From positions 9,734,001 through 9,798,000 of the forward strand of contig OX387203.1 in the NCBI GenBank assembly GCA_947561715.1: DNA of 64,000 bases. Direction: 5' to 3'. Position 1 is the first letter of the stretch; each line of letters begins with the position of its first letter. Shown piece after piece: positions 46,029-57,194 of this stretch. This DNA is from Ascidia mentula (taxonomy: Eukaryota > Chordata > Ascidiacea > Phlebobranchia > Ascidiidae). The notes beneath the pieces were generated by a model. That model saw nothing but the letters and a program-made list of their open reading frames with translations. It was not told the origin of the DNA and made no database searches. Made by a program: the position numbers and the translations under genes.

Positions 46029-47440
46029 TTTGGGTTTATTCTTCCTATGAGGTGTTGAGCAAATTTTTCCCAAGCAACCAATGGTGACTTGCTTGACAAT
46101 GCTCTCCCATTTAAAGGATTATTGGCAGCATGCGATTTAAAAACCATCCCAAAAAGGGCAACCACTGCACACGTTAACCGTGCGTGTTTTGGACATTATC
46201 GTATACAATTCCGCCTTTAGGCTATTGCGCAGAGCCGATGTTTCGGTGGTATATCTATCTTCAGCAATGATGAACTAATGGAAAAATTCTTTCGTACGCG
46301 AAGTAGCAGTTGTTTTGCCAATACACATGAATAAATGCGGAAAATACTCGTATCACGTTTCTAATATAATATGCTTACAAACTCATTGTATAACCGTAAA
46401 CGATCATAAATTATTTTTCAAAACATTAACAACACATGTTTCGGAAATATGCGATTCTTGTAGCTGATAACGAGTCATGCGAATATGCCACAATATAAGA
46501 AGAATGTAGCTCTTTTCAAGGTTTACAGTACAATTGACCCTTGCTTTTCTGAGTTTGTTCAGATTCTCAGTATTTCAAAAAGTGTGCCGTCGATTAGCAG
46601 CATAAGAAAGTTTGAGTAACACTCATGCAGAGTACCAAGGGACGTCGAAAAATGGATTTACTGAAAAAAAACTCGAGTCTCCATGAATTGCTAAACCATG
46701 GACGAAACTTCTTCAGGGTTATGTCAACAGTGAAGCATCACGCACTTGACAGAAAGTTCAACAAAACCGAGCTTTATTTTCATCCGTTGTGCTTCAGGCT
46801 ATTAGCAAAGGTTCACAAAACTTTTGAAAAAAATCCGTAACGATCCGCTTGTTGCTTTCTCGACGACTTGCGTTCTATAAAGATATAAGAATAAGATTCT
46901 GGAATTTTTATGTTCAAACCATCGCTGTCTGGTACCTCGCTCCATAATAAAGGAATATCGCTCGTTAGTGGTACAAAGGTATTCCACATAAATTAATGAT
47001 TACGACATTTGTGGTCTTTTTCGATGTGGAATTAATTTAAAATCACCTATAGCTCTGCGCGGGCCAGCAGAAATCCTATGAAACTACGAATTCCACTTCT
47101 AAACAATTGGTCTGAGGCGGCACTCTTGCGCTGTGGGCAAGCTATATCATGCGGTAGATGCGATATATCGAAAACGTTTCGAGTCCGATAACGCCTACAC
47201 GATGTACTTACACACACGTTAACCAACTGTCTTTTTTTACCTTTCTTCTTCAGATTGCTATGGGTCTGAAATAGGCACCTAACACTCCGATCACTTAATT
47301 TGTGGTCATTATACTGTGCTCTAAATGTTTAGTTAGGAAATTAACTTAACCTACAGCAGATTTAAGATCACAGTATGGTGAAATAAGTGACAAAAAAATA
47401 GTACAAAATAAAATACAAAAAAAGCACAGCGTGATGAAAA
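46029..47440. other. Upstream region of C2 and end of block C
   Basis: It holds the TTTAAATGG promoter-like sequence of C2 near 46110 and a decayed copy of the plus-strand exon near 47050-47220. Nothing else is recognised. Confidence 0.45.
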
Positions 47441-47442
47441 AA

Positions 47443-47673
47443 TTACAGAAATTCTGCACTTTGAACATCATACACTACAATTACACCATGTGTTCCACGA
47501 TAATACGTAGAAGTTATTGTTCGAAACCTCTCTTGGCCAGCTGTATCCCAGATCTGAAGCTTAACTTTTTCACCATTGATTTCAACTGTCCTTATTTTAA
47601 AATCAACACCAATGGTAGTAATGTAGCTTCCAGAAAATGTGTTGTCAGCAAACCGTAAAAGAAGACTGCTTTT
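47443..47673 (-). pseudogene. RAB35: RAB35 fragment (intronless)
   Basis: The minus strand reads [20 protein letters not shown], then [20 protein letters not shown], the G3 motif WDTAGQE, switch II and GVIVVYDV. That is the G1 end to just past the G3 region of the endosomal small GTPase RAB35, with almost no residue differing from the conserved animal sequence. It then leaves the family at QSAEFL-stop. The N-terminus with the start of the P loop, and the C-terminal two-thirds with the prenylation site, are missing. The paralogous site at 32.27 kb has the flanking sequence without this insert. A truncated retrocopy or captured exon is likely; an active GTPase is not. Confidence 0.85.
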
Positions 47674-48092
47674 TAAGTAACTTTCAATGGTTTTCCTGAC
47701 TGCGGAGTTTTATCCGCGTAAATTTCAAGTGCGTGACTGCAAATGTTGATGCAGAAATACAAGGAAATCATTTATCGAAGCAAACTGAAATTTACTGGTT
47801 CACTGTGACAATAACGACGCCCGTTTAAGTTATATGGCACACATACGACACGGTTTATTTGCTTTGCTTTAGTCTGTTTTTTGTCAAAAAATTTTTTTAA
47901 CTAAATACATTTCGAAGAATATATATCGACTAATTTGTATCGAAACCTTTCATCAGGGTTCTCCGCGCTAATTTCGGCATATTTATTCACAATTCTTACA
48001 AAAGACGTCGAGCTCTGTGAAGATGTTCCCTTGATAAAGAAATCCAGCCTGATGGGAAAATGCCATACTGAGTGCGGGCAAAATAAATTATA

Positions 48093-48126
48093 TGGTCGCC
48101 GTTCGTGGCATGCATAACGGCGACCA
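48093..48126. repeat. Perfect 11-bp hairpin in a copy-specific insertion
   Basis: TGGTCGCCGTT and AACGGCGACCA flank a 12-bp loop. The surrounding ~75 bp are absent from the paralogous sequence at 32.6 kb. Confidence 0.75.
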
Positions 48127-48284
48127 CAGAGTTCGTCGCTCTACCTATGATCGATTGTGAAGTTGCTACTGCCCTATTTTTTTAGAATGTAGCTCTTCGT
48201 TCACCATAGTGCTTTAAGTACCTTGAAAGTTTTGATATGCGAATGGAACACTTAATATATGCGATATATGAGGAGCTCTGGTTT

Positions 48285-48490
48285 CACGTGGTATATTGTG
48301 ACCAAGGTACACTTGGTGCTCAAGCGCACAACTAGCCAGGCGACCTTAATATACATAGGGAATTCACCACCGTAATCAGACAACGCAGAAGTAATACCGT
48401 GCTTTCGCATAGCAAGGCAGGATCACCCCACTGCGCATCTCAGCTCTCGTATTTTGACCATAAGGCTTACAGTCTTTACAGCCAGGACAT
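48285..48490. mobile_element. Diverged SINE pieces
   Basis: 48285-48345 resembles the sequence just beyond the tRNA-like head of the array SINEs (TGGTTTCACG to AAGCGCACAAC). 48405-48490 resembles their tail (GCAGGATCACCCCACTGCGCA). Their order is swapped relative to the array, so these are two insertions or a rearranged copy. Confidence 0.5.
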
Positions 48491-48807
48491 GTCATACACA
48501 ACTTTTATTTTATTTCTGGAGTCAGTTTAATATTTTTTTGATATTTTACAGTTGGCATGCACGGGCGTGGAATCAATGACATTTTGGAGCATGATTTTTA
48601 CAAACTTTTGTACATTAATCGAAGACAAAATATTCACATTAATGTTCTCATGTTTTACTTGCGGGAATCCGAAAATTAAAAGGAGATTTGAATACCTTGT
48701 GTAAGCGTCAATGACAACAATTGATAACTGAAGCAAAGGAATTGAAGAGAGAATGCATGCTGCAGATATGAATCAAAGGACTTAGATGCAAAGTGATATA
48801 TAAAATT

Positions 48808-51800
48808 TCACTTAAAGTGAGCTTGGATCTCATCCTGGGTTTTACCATGTGTTTCGGGAAGATAAACCAGTTGAAAGATGAGGAACAGGATTGAACTTCC
48901 AAGCCAGATTGTCATAGAGTAAGGACCAAGTGCGATCTGTGAGATCAACACACGAAATACGTAAACACCAAATTTTATCAATCATTAAAATAAAATTTAC
49001 CACTAAGTTGGTTTGCAATTGGCTACGTAAAACAAAGGCTTGGAAAAGGGGTAAGCAGTGGTTCTTAAACTGTACGTGGTTTCGACTTTCCATGGCGTCA
49101 TGTCGTTATTGGATGAAACCGTCGTCATAGAGTTATAATAAGTAAGTGGCAATAGCGTTGAATCTTTTCACATGAGTCGCATGAAAAAAAGTTTGAGAAT
49201 AACTGGCCAAGAGTAAAATCTTTGTTTCTTGAGCTGTGCATTTGTATGTTGCAGTTAAAGGGTACAGACAAAACTAATTAGGCATTAAAAAGGTTTGGCA
49301 ATTTTTACTTTAAATCACAGTAGGATGAGGATGGTGCCAAAACCACGTGATCTTACTAAATGACAATAAAGTTTGTTGATTTTTCGAGGTTATTTTTTTA
49401 TACGATTTGTGGTTTGATGGTTTCATGATATGAATTTAAAGAAAAACAGAAAGTACCTGTAAGTAAGGTGGAATGAAACCGACAAACCATGACAGAATCC
49501 ACAACGCAAAAGAACCACAAGCAAGGGCTGTAGCTCTAGTTGGTTCAATCGTCAAATCTCCCAGCAACACAAAAGTAGACAGGTTTGTTCCACCACAAAA
49601 GCTGCAAAAATTTAGAAGAAAAATCTGTTTATTGATAGTTGGATTACAATGGTGTGAAGTGGTATTTTCAACCGGGTTGCTTCAGTGTGTGTAGTTTACT
49701 GTCGTAACTGATTGAATACATTTATAAGGCCAAGATTTCAATGTTTATTATGTTATGAAAGAGCACTTTTAAAACTACATGGTAATTGAACAGTTTGTTG
49801 CTGATGCTGAGAGCTTGAAACATTTTTAATTGGTTGTAGGTAAAGTTCAATCGATTAGTGCAGTGTTTCCCAACCAGTGGTACCACTAGTGGTACGCGAT
49901 GGCATTCCAGGTGGTACGCGAGCACTTTTCCGTAATTTGCAGATGTAGTTCGAATTAAAAAAAAATTTGGTGACCTCAAAATGTTCGTTATTTATTCCCT
50001 CAGGTTACTTTATAACACTCAACTAGGTGGTACGTGGAAATTGTTTTAACTCTAAGTGGTACGCAGCCACAAAGAGGTTGGGAATCACAGGATTAATTAA
50101 ATACATAATCGAGTCCTACTTACCCAATCATGAAAATAGCAACTGATATGATTGCAAAGTAAGGCATAACATTCGGTGCATGGTCATATGCTGCTTGACT
50201 TATTGTGAACAAGGAGAGAGCAACAATGATGGCAATGTTTGAAGCGACGTTAACTTTCTTACCGCCGAATCGACCAATAAATCTGGACTGAAATTGAAAA
50301 CAAATGAAGTAGGAACTTTTGGCAGAAAAAAAAAATTACATACAAAACACTGCTATATCAAGCAGCGATAGCAGGCAAGCAGTGATGAAAACAATTGAAA
50401 ACTCTTTAGAAACATAATATGCAGATGAAAGCGTTAACTTCATATTACTTTACTTACACCAATTATCCCTGAAAGAACTTGCAGAGCAAAAACTCCGATT
50501 GTACAGAAAGTGACTATTTCTGGATCGATGTTAGCTTGCAAAAATACTAGATCAGTGTAGATAATAAAATTGTTGATACCAAATAGCATCAATCCCGAAT
50601 ACACAGCAATCACTGTCAGGCCTTGATTTCTAAATGGAAATATTTCGTTTGAGGTATTTGATTTCATAAACAATAATTTTTTTGTCATTAAGCAAATAAA
50701 CGTGGTGGTTGCAGCACCTGTACTGTTTAGTGGTAAAAAGTTCCTTGAAGCCAACAGTGTTTGTGCTTTTGTTAACTTCCGTCTGTATTGCATTAAGTTC
50801 ACGTTTGCAAGCACCCTAATCATATTATGAGTGTTATTCAAATGTTGACGTTTCAAAAGAAACAGTATACTTACGTCATCGCCCTGACGTAGCTTTCTCA
50901 GCGATTCCATCGCTTCCTCCACCATCTTTTTCCGCATCAAATAATATGGCGACTCTGGAATCCAAAGGCTGGCAACCAAATAGATGATAGAAGGAATCGC
51001 AGGTATAGATACAAGTATAGGCCAGTACTCAATATTTCCAAGAGCCTTAAAATTAAACATGATGGCAAAAGTCAAAAGTATTATTTTCATAATAAAAACT
51101 TCTCATTCATTTCCATTTTAATTGTAAGTACCTTCGGATGTGCAAATGATGGACCGAGCAGACAGCCCACTGTTATAGCTATTCCACCATAACTTTGCCA
51201 AATTGGAATTTTCTTTCTTGCACACAGCTCTGTTACTATCGATGGCAACAGAGCTATAACAAATATAATAGAAATGCGTAAATTAGGGTTTTAAGTGTTC
51301 CTGGAGTATTAAGATTTGCGCAAATATTGAATACGTAAAAATTTGTAATATGCACTTAGTAGTCGGATTGCTTACTATATAAAATAATGGGTGCACAAGC
51401 AGGACAATTTCAACATCTTCATGATTTCATGATAATCTTTGTTTTTTGAAACTTACCGTAATATACGCCAAATGGAACACCAACCACAAAGCGTCCAATG
51501 ATCATCGCTTCGTATGACCACGTGATTCCAGCGACCAATGACATGAGAATAATTCCAGCAATGTTGAGCACGTGACAAAGTTGTAGCAAACGCTTTGGCG
51601 AAAAAAAGGAAAGCAGCGTTTTGCTGCCTGTTCCGCCGACGAATCCTCCAACGATTTGAAAAGACATTGTTAAAGTAAGCAATGTCAGCCACTGGTCTTC
51701 TGATATTGACTCTCCATGTCGTTCCTATAAAAAGGTTTTGTCGATGAAATCGAGATAATATTTGTAATCAAAATCACCCGTTAGGTAGATCGTTAAATTG

Positions 51801-52100
51801 TTTTCACCCAAACATGCGCCAAAGGGTTTGTTTTGAACATTATAGAAATTGATTCAAGCAACATCAACGAATTTACCGTATATGTTGTGTTGTATATGTG
51901 TCGAAGAGCTGGAATTACCGGCCCAAGTTCTGTGAAGGTAAAACCTAAAGTGACGAACGCCAGTGGAACACTCACAAAAAGAACGAAGATTCCAAACCTG
52001 GAGTTAACCTGAAAGAACATCTTGTAAATGGTACAAAACTTACAAACTTCAAGGTTTTATTTACTGTTTTATTTACTGAACTCACCCATTCATCAGACAT
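48808..52100 (-). CDS. SLC2A (GLUT)-family facilitative transporter, gene 1
   Basis: Ten exons: 52086-52100, 51877-52008, 51457-51724, 51132-51253, 50875-51045, 50718-50815, 50458-50629, 50124-50287, 49457-49601, 48808-48936. Phases agree and no stop intervenes, giving 471 residues, the usual size for a 12-helix GLUT. Family marks are YEAMIIGRFVVGV, IPESPYYL at the end of helix 6, IEPTRATAL near helix 10 and the C-terminal PETHGKTQDEI. Known sugar-contact motifs are altered: the QLSGIN region reads LFGINN, and the GPGPIPW region reads IGFCGGTN. Hexose transport is therefore uncertain, and a different small polar substrate is possible. It acts in a cell membrane. It is the tandem duplicate of gene 2. 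Confidence 0.9.
49056..49205. mobile_element. hAT-like MITE in the last intron of transporter gene 1
   Basis: Its ends CAGTGGTTCTTAAAC and GTTTGAGAATAACTG are inverted copies, and it is 150 bp long. A paralogous copy stands at 33415-33564; transporter gene 2 lacks it, so it inserted after the two genes split. Confidence 0.65.
49861..50090. mobile_element. hAT-like MITE in intron 8 of transporter gene 1
   Basis: The 230-bp element starts CAGTGTTTCCCAACC and ends GGTTGGGAATCACAG, 15-bp inverted termini of hAT type. GATTAGTG and GATTAATT flank it as a decayed 8-bp target duplication. It contains several GGTGGTACGCG-like subterminal repeats and no coding sequence. Confidence 0.8.
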
Positions 52101-52226
52101 TGCTTTTTTTCCCAAAGCTTGTTTTAAACGTTCAGTTGCGAATGCTAATATACACCTTCAAATCAAACTATAATTAGTATCGTTTTTAGGAAAAAAATGC
52201 AAAATATTTTGCAGTAATATATATTG

Positions 52227-52695
52227 AAGCAACAAGCCTCCGAATTACGTCAGCAGATTTTTTTGAAAAATCGATTTCGCTTATATAGGTTTCCATAAGC
52301 ATCGACAGTTTCTGCAAATATTACATAATAGTAATAATGAAAACAATAAAATACACACAAAACACCGCTGCAAAGTCTTTTCTTCACGCTATCTCCGTAA
52401 AGCTCAAACTGTGAACCACAGTGTGGTAGCGAACCTAGCAGGTGGTAGCGGAGATAAGGAAAAAATCGCACACGTGACCGTAAAAACCTGAAGCACAAAC
52501 GAGTGAACCTGGAGCAATAAATGCGAATAAAAATTGAAGTAATTAGTAAAAGGTAGAATCAAAAAACGTTACTATTATGCAACATTTGCAGAAACTGACG
52601 ATGCCTACGGCAACGTATATAAATTTTATTTAAAAAAAATACAAACAAATTTCAAAATAAAATCTGCTAACGTAAATCAGAGGCTTTTGTTGCTT
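52227..52695. mobile_element. MITE with long terminal inverted repeats
   Basis: It begins AAGCAACAAGCCTCCGAATT and ends GAGGCTTTTGTTGCTT. Arms of roughly 110-120 bp (to about 52340 and from about 52575) are inverted copies, including CAGTTTCTGCAAAT. The 470-bp element lies between the promoter and first coding exon of transporter gene 1, so it is probably transcribed as 5' intron sequence. Confidence 0.75.
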
Positions 52696-53020
52696 TGCTA
52701 CATACACCGCAACTAAAATAATTTGCTGTCGCAAAAAAATAAGCAATGCCTAACCGAGGGCTAGATCCTACTACAGCTAATATGCAAGAGCTATCATGCA
52801 TTAATATGCAAAATATTGTGCGTTTTTTGTCGTAAATGCTAAAGCAAAACTATGCAGTAAATTTAAGTGTATTATCCGGCCGGGTCCTGATACTAAATAT
52901 CGGGTAATGTCCGGCCGGATCCAGGTGCTCGGATCCGGTGCAGAACATCACTAATTTCTTATTCCAACCTTTACACTTCCACATCAACAGAAAACTGCCA
53001 ACAAGGTGACCAGCTTTCCC

Positions 53021-53030
53021 TATTTATAGA
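53021..53030 (-). promoter_or_regulatory. TATA box of transporter gene 1
   Basis: TCTATAAATA on the minus strand lies about 0.92 kb upstream of the start codon. A similar TATAAATATA precedes gene 2. An intron in the 5' leader is implied. Confidence 0.5.
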
Positions 53031-53520
53031 TACACTGGCCCAATACTCACTTAAGGTTTCGACTACCTTTTTCTGCTCTCATCACGTAGCACTGCGGTTG
53101 TTTGTTTGGTGATGGGTCATTGGTTTCGGTTTACTGCACATTTCCCTGCACCAGGTTTGCACGAACTGCACAACGTGCTTCAAACAAAATTTGACTAATT
53201 TTAATAGTATGTATATTAGCCTTTGCCTATATTTGCATTTATGCCTTTATTTTAATGGTGTGTATATTTGCCATTTATATTAAATTCCACAACAGATAAA
53301 GATGAAATTTGTGTTTACAATGTAGGCTCTAAAGTTCACCACAGTATATTTGTATATTGGTTTAATATTGATCAGTTTGTATTGTATTTAATGAAAACAC
53401 AAGCTGGTATATTCGTCGTGTTTGGTCTGCTGCATGAAATCGTAGTATGCCAATTTAAACGCAGATCAACGCTGCTACTTCAAACATGAACGAGGTACAT
53501 GTTCCTAGTAGATTCTTAAC

Positions 53521-54600
53521 ATAAAAAATCTTTAATGCAAACAAAATAGTCAATGCAATAGTTAAGAACTTCATGCTACAGACGCGCGCCTCGCATGGCT
53601 GACGTTTTTATGAACTACCTAGTTGACACAGCCTTTGCCCGTACCAAATCCCACCCCAAGTTTGACGTCCTTCCCAGGTATGTTAACGATTTTTTTATCA
53701 TTTTCCGATGAGCCCACATTTCGACTCTTTTAAAAAACTTAATCACACTCATACAGGAATTAAGTTTACCCAAACGATAGAAAGTAACTACTCTATTTCA
53801 TTTCTTGATGTAAGCATTTGCACTTTTTCGAAACAACAACCTTCAAAAACAACCAACACTGCGCTTTATCTAAACTGAAGAAGCTTCGACCAGCTCCACT
53901 ACAAGTACAACATTGTAATGCCCACCTCACACAAGGCAACACACACTTACGTCTCGTCTTTGACACTCACAAGCGTGGCACCTTGCTTCCCCTGAAGAAC
54001 CGGGAACCAACGCTAACACGATGTAACGTTGTTTACCTTATCACGTGTTCTTGCGGTTTAACACACATTGGCCAGATAAGACGAAACCTTGTAACGAGAC
54101 TCAAAAAGCAGATAACGAGCCTTTCTTCGGATGTTTGTCAACATCTTGGGGCTAATCCAACGCACGAGGTCGTCTTTAAGAAACCAACAATCCTTGGACA
54201 GATTGAAGGAAAACGGCGCCTTTCTTTTTTAATGACAATTTACATCCAAAAAATTCATCCGCTGGTAAATGCCGATACATCCTCTGTGTGATTACGGCTT
54301 TTCACTATATAAGCCTCCCTCGGTCGCTGTGTATTTTTTATCGTGCACAGTGCATTTAATTTGTTTATTGCTATTTGTTTTTATCACTACCATACGCAAA
54401 TCTGTTCGGCTTCTAATCTCAACAATTGCGCTTCTTCAACTCCCCCCTTTTTTACTCATCGCAACTTCACCGCACCATTTTGCCGGCTCGTCTTCATTTT
54501 TTCACTGAAAATGATTGTAGGAAACAGTTAAAACGTCTGTAGTATGAAGTTCTTAACCATTGCATTGGCTATTTTGTTTGTATTAAAGATATATAAATAC
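53521..54600 (+). mobile_element. Penelope-like retroelement, broken fragment
   Basis: The plus strand shows the end of a reverse transcriptase (RYVNDFFIIF, the YxDD-type box) and, downstream, a GIY-YIG-type nuclease segment (VVYLITCSCGLTHIGQ… NLVTRLKKQI). This is the domain pair that defines Penelope-like elements. About 55 bp at 53521-53575 recur inverted at 54538-54594 (GAAGTTCTTAACCATTGCAT), as the inverted terminal repeats of this family do. It is short and broken, with most of the polymerase missing. It sits between the two transporter genes. Confidence 0.75.
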
Positions 54601-57194
54601 GTCAGAATGTTCATAAAAATCCCTCACATCGCATTATCATTGCTTTTTAGTGTTGTGAGGTATCGACAAAATTATACGCGACAGATATCGGTTGATTCGA
54701 AATCGAATTTTTCTCAACAAATTGGTCCGGATTAGGTAAAGTTTCGGATATCCACTAGTTCAGCAGGAATATCCACTAAAATTCGGTTTATGAAATGTAA
54801 AAAGAGCAACTTCAATACAGAATTAGCAAAGATCCAAATTAAATATTCTGGATTAATTGTTTATCTTAAACAATTAGATTACAAATTATTTATATGACCA
54901 ATTTTGCGGGAATTTTAAAAAGTTCAGAATTACCAAACTCGACTAACCCATGTATAACTGCGTTGTGGCCATTTACAGCAGATGAAGAAAACCTTTGCAG
55001 ACAAAAAGGTCTGAAATGAGCAAGCAAAGTGCAATCACGCAGAAACAGAATCCAAAGCTAACGAACCGAGACCACGTGCACTGCAACTCTGAACTCACTT
55101 CACATTTGACAATTTTTCACCAACGGTTTGTTGTGAGGAAACAAGCCCCTCGACGAACCCTGCGAAAGCATAGTGGTAAGTTTTTTTCTGAAAGATCATA
55201 TTGCATTGAGGTTGAACTTTTTCCGTCTCATCAGGCACGTCTGTTTTATTCAAAAACAATTGCTTCCAAGAACATGCTTTGCAGTCTGAAAAGGTTGGAA
55301 GCAAAGTCAACCCAATGAAGGAAAAAAATCGCCAATGACCCGTAACCACGAAACAGTTGGCTGCATACGCAACGAGGGACACTGCACAAATTGGTTGCAC
55401 CACATTGTGTACTATATTTGAAACTTTCATCAACATTATATGTTTTTTTGGTATCAGCGGTTTATTGAAATCTTCACGTTGCTTAGTGATTGGTAAATCT
55501 TGTATAATTTGCTGCCGTGGTAATCATCATAAGACAATGAATTTTGTTACAATTACGTTAATCGTAGCGTAACTTACCAAACGATTTGCATGCACATTAC
55601 TCATGTAAGCTAATATTCATTTTGAATACAACAGTCAGTTTTCTTAAAAGAGTGCCAAATAAAGATAATTCAGTACATAGACATATAAGACTGATACGGC
55701 ACATTTAATAATTCGATTACTCATGTAGTAACTAGACCCCCATACTTCAGGTTTCATATTTAAAAAGTAATACCATATGTAGAAAACCCGTAGTCACGAT
55801 TAGAGTGCAACCGCAACGAGTAAATAAATCTCGACAAAGTTTGAACTTAGAGCTTCGCAGAAGAACGCAGAGGTTCGTTGGTTGCAAAACAAAGGTGCAA
55901 ACCGCTTTCCAGCTTATATTAGTACGACACAGCTAAGTTTAAGACTGAAATGTCGCATTGTCATTCACGTTAAAGAGTGGAACAAAGAAAACCAACAAAA
56001 GGTTTTGTAATTAGGCGACTTGATATAAGATATGTTGATATATGGACGATATTTGCTTCATAAGCATGTCGTAACGCTCGATTCATATTATTTTGAAACA
56101 ACCGTCAACTGTTTCTCTACAACTTTATCTAAAGCAAACTTTGTATCCAAGTGTGACGGAATATTCGGGCAACACAGTCTTGCTGGTATCTTTCGATGCG
56201 ACGTCACGGCGATGCTCTTTTATTCGCGTTTTGAAGGGCCCTCTCGGTTTCGCCGATTCTAACCAACGATTTATTGTAGTATGCCAGCAGTATGTATATT
56301 TTGCCCCTATTACGTGATCTCACAAGCGATGTTAACGTATCTTTTTTTTGTTTGTGTCTTTGAATGTTGTGTTGTTTACGTTTGAATTGCGGTGTTAAAC
56401 CCCAATACAGTCTTGCTGTATCGAAACATTGCACAAATAAAATACGTTAGTTTATGCTGGGAGAGCAGTCCTATTTAAAATTGTAGTATTCCTGGCAGCA
56501 GAAGTAGCACAAAAGCCAAAGAAACATTACTTCGCATAAGGTAGAGAGGGAAATTGGGGCGGCCGCCCAGCCCCCTACCTGGTGCATGTCATAGCTCTGA
56601 AAATATCGCTCAGAGATGGCAAGGGTCGCTTTAATATTGATTTTTGTTTCTCAAATTAACATGCCTTTGTCTGATGCACGTTGCAATCGCTATTAATGAT
56701 GGCAGCAACGGTCAAGGCGTCCAATCTTGATACCAAGTATAAAATTTAACCGGAATTCGTATTTCTTTCGCTTTGCTCGTTTCAGTCACAATCCCAATTG
56801 CAGAGTATGTCACAATACATTGAGTTGTAAATTTGTTACCAAAGAAATCTTAAAATTATATACATGTTTTTATATTTTTGCTGATGAAGTTCAATTTTTT
56901 TCGGTAAGCATGCACGGAAGTAGAATCAGCGATAATTTAAAGCATACACATTTGCAAATACATGTACAGCAACACATTTACAACAATTTGGTTTCTTAAT
57001 GGTTTTCATACCGATGGAAACCAGGAAATCAAAGGAAGCAACAATGAAAAGGAAATGCCTTGACATTTAGAAAGGCGATTTTAGCATCTATGTATGGGAA
57101 CATCTAATAATCTTTATGTCACATATATTAAATACAGCAAAATAATGTCTTAGACACAAAACAAAGAAAATAAATGAAAAACTTCATTAAAATT
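54601..57194. other. Intergenic stretch between transporter genes
   Basis: No gene is recognised. 56880-57000 resembles the 3' flank of transporter gene 1 (48540-48620), marking the extent of the tandem duplication. A retroelement-like end with ATACAG-TCTTG-CTGTAT hairpin and AATAAA lies at about 56390-56440. Confidence 0.45.

Larger units (their letters stand above)
41860..47400. repeat. Peptide-array block C
   Basis: This is the third and shortest direct block, with the dead type 1 gene C1 and the intact type 2 gene C2. Several deletions shorten it relative to A and B. Confidence 0.75.

Noticed and set aside
55200-55240. CTGATGA on the minus strand near 55.22 kb as a hammerhead core
   Set aside because: No stem II or GAAA follows.
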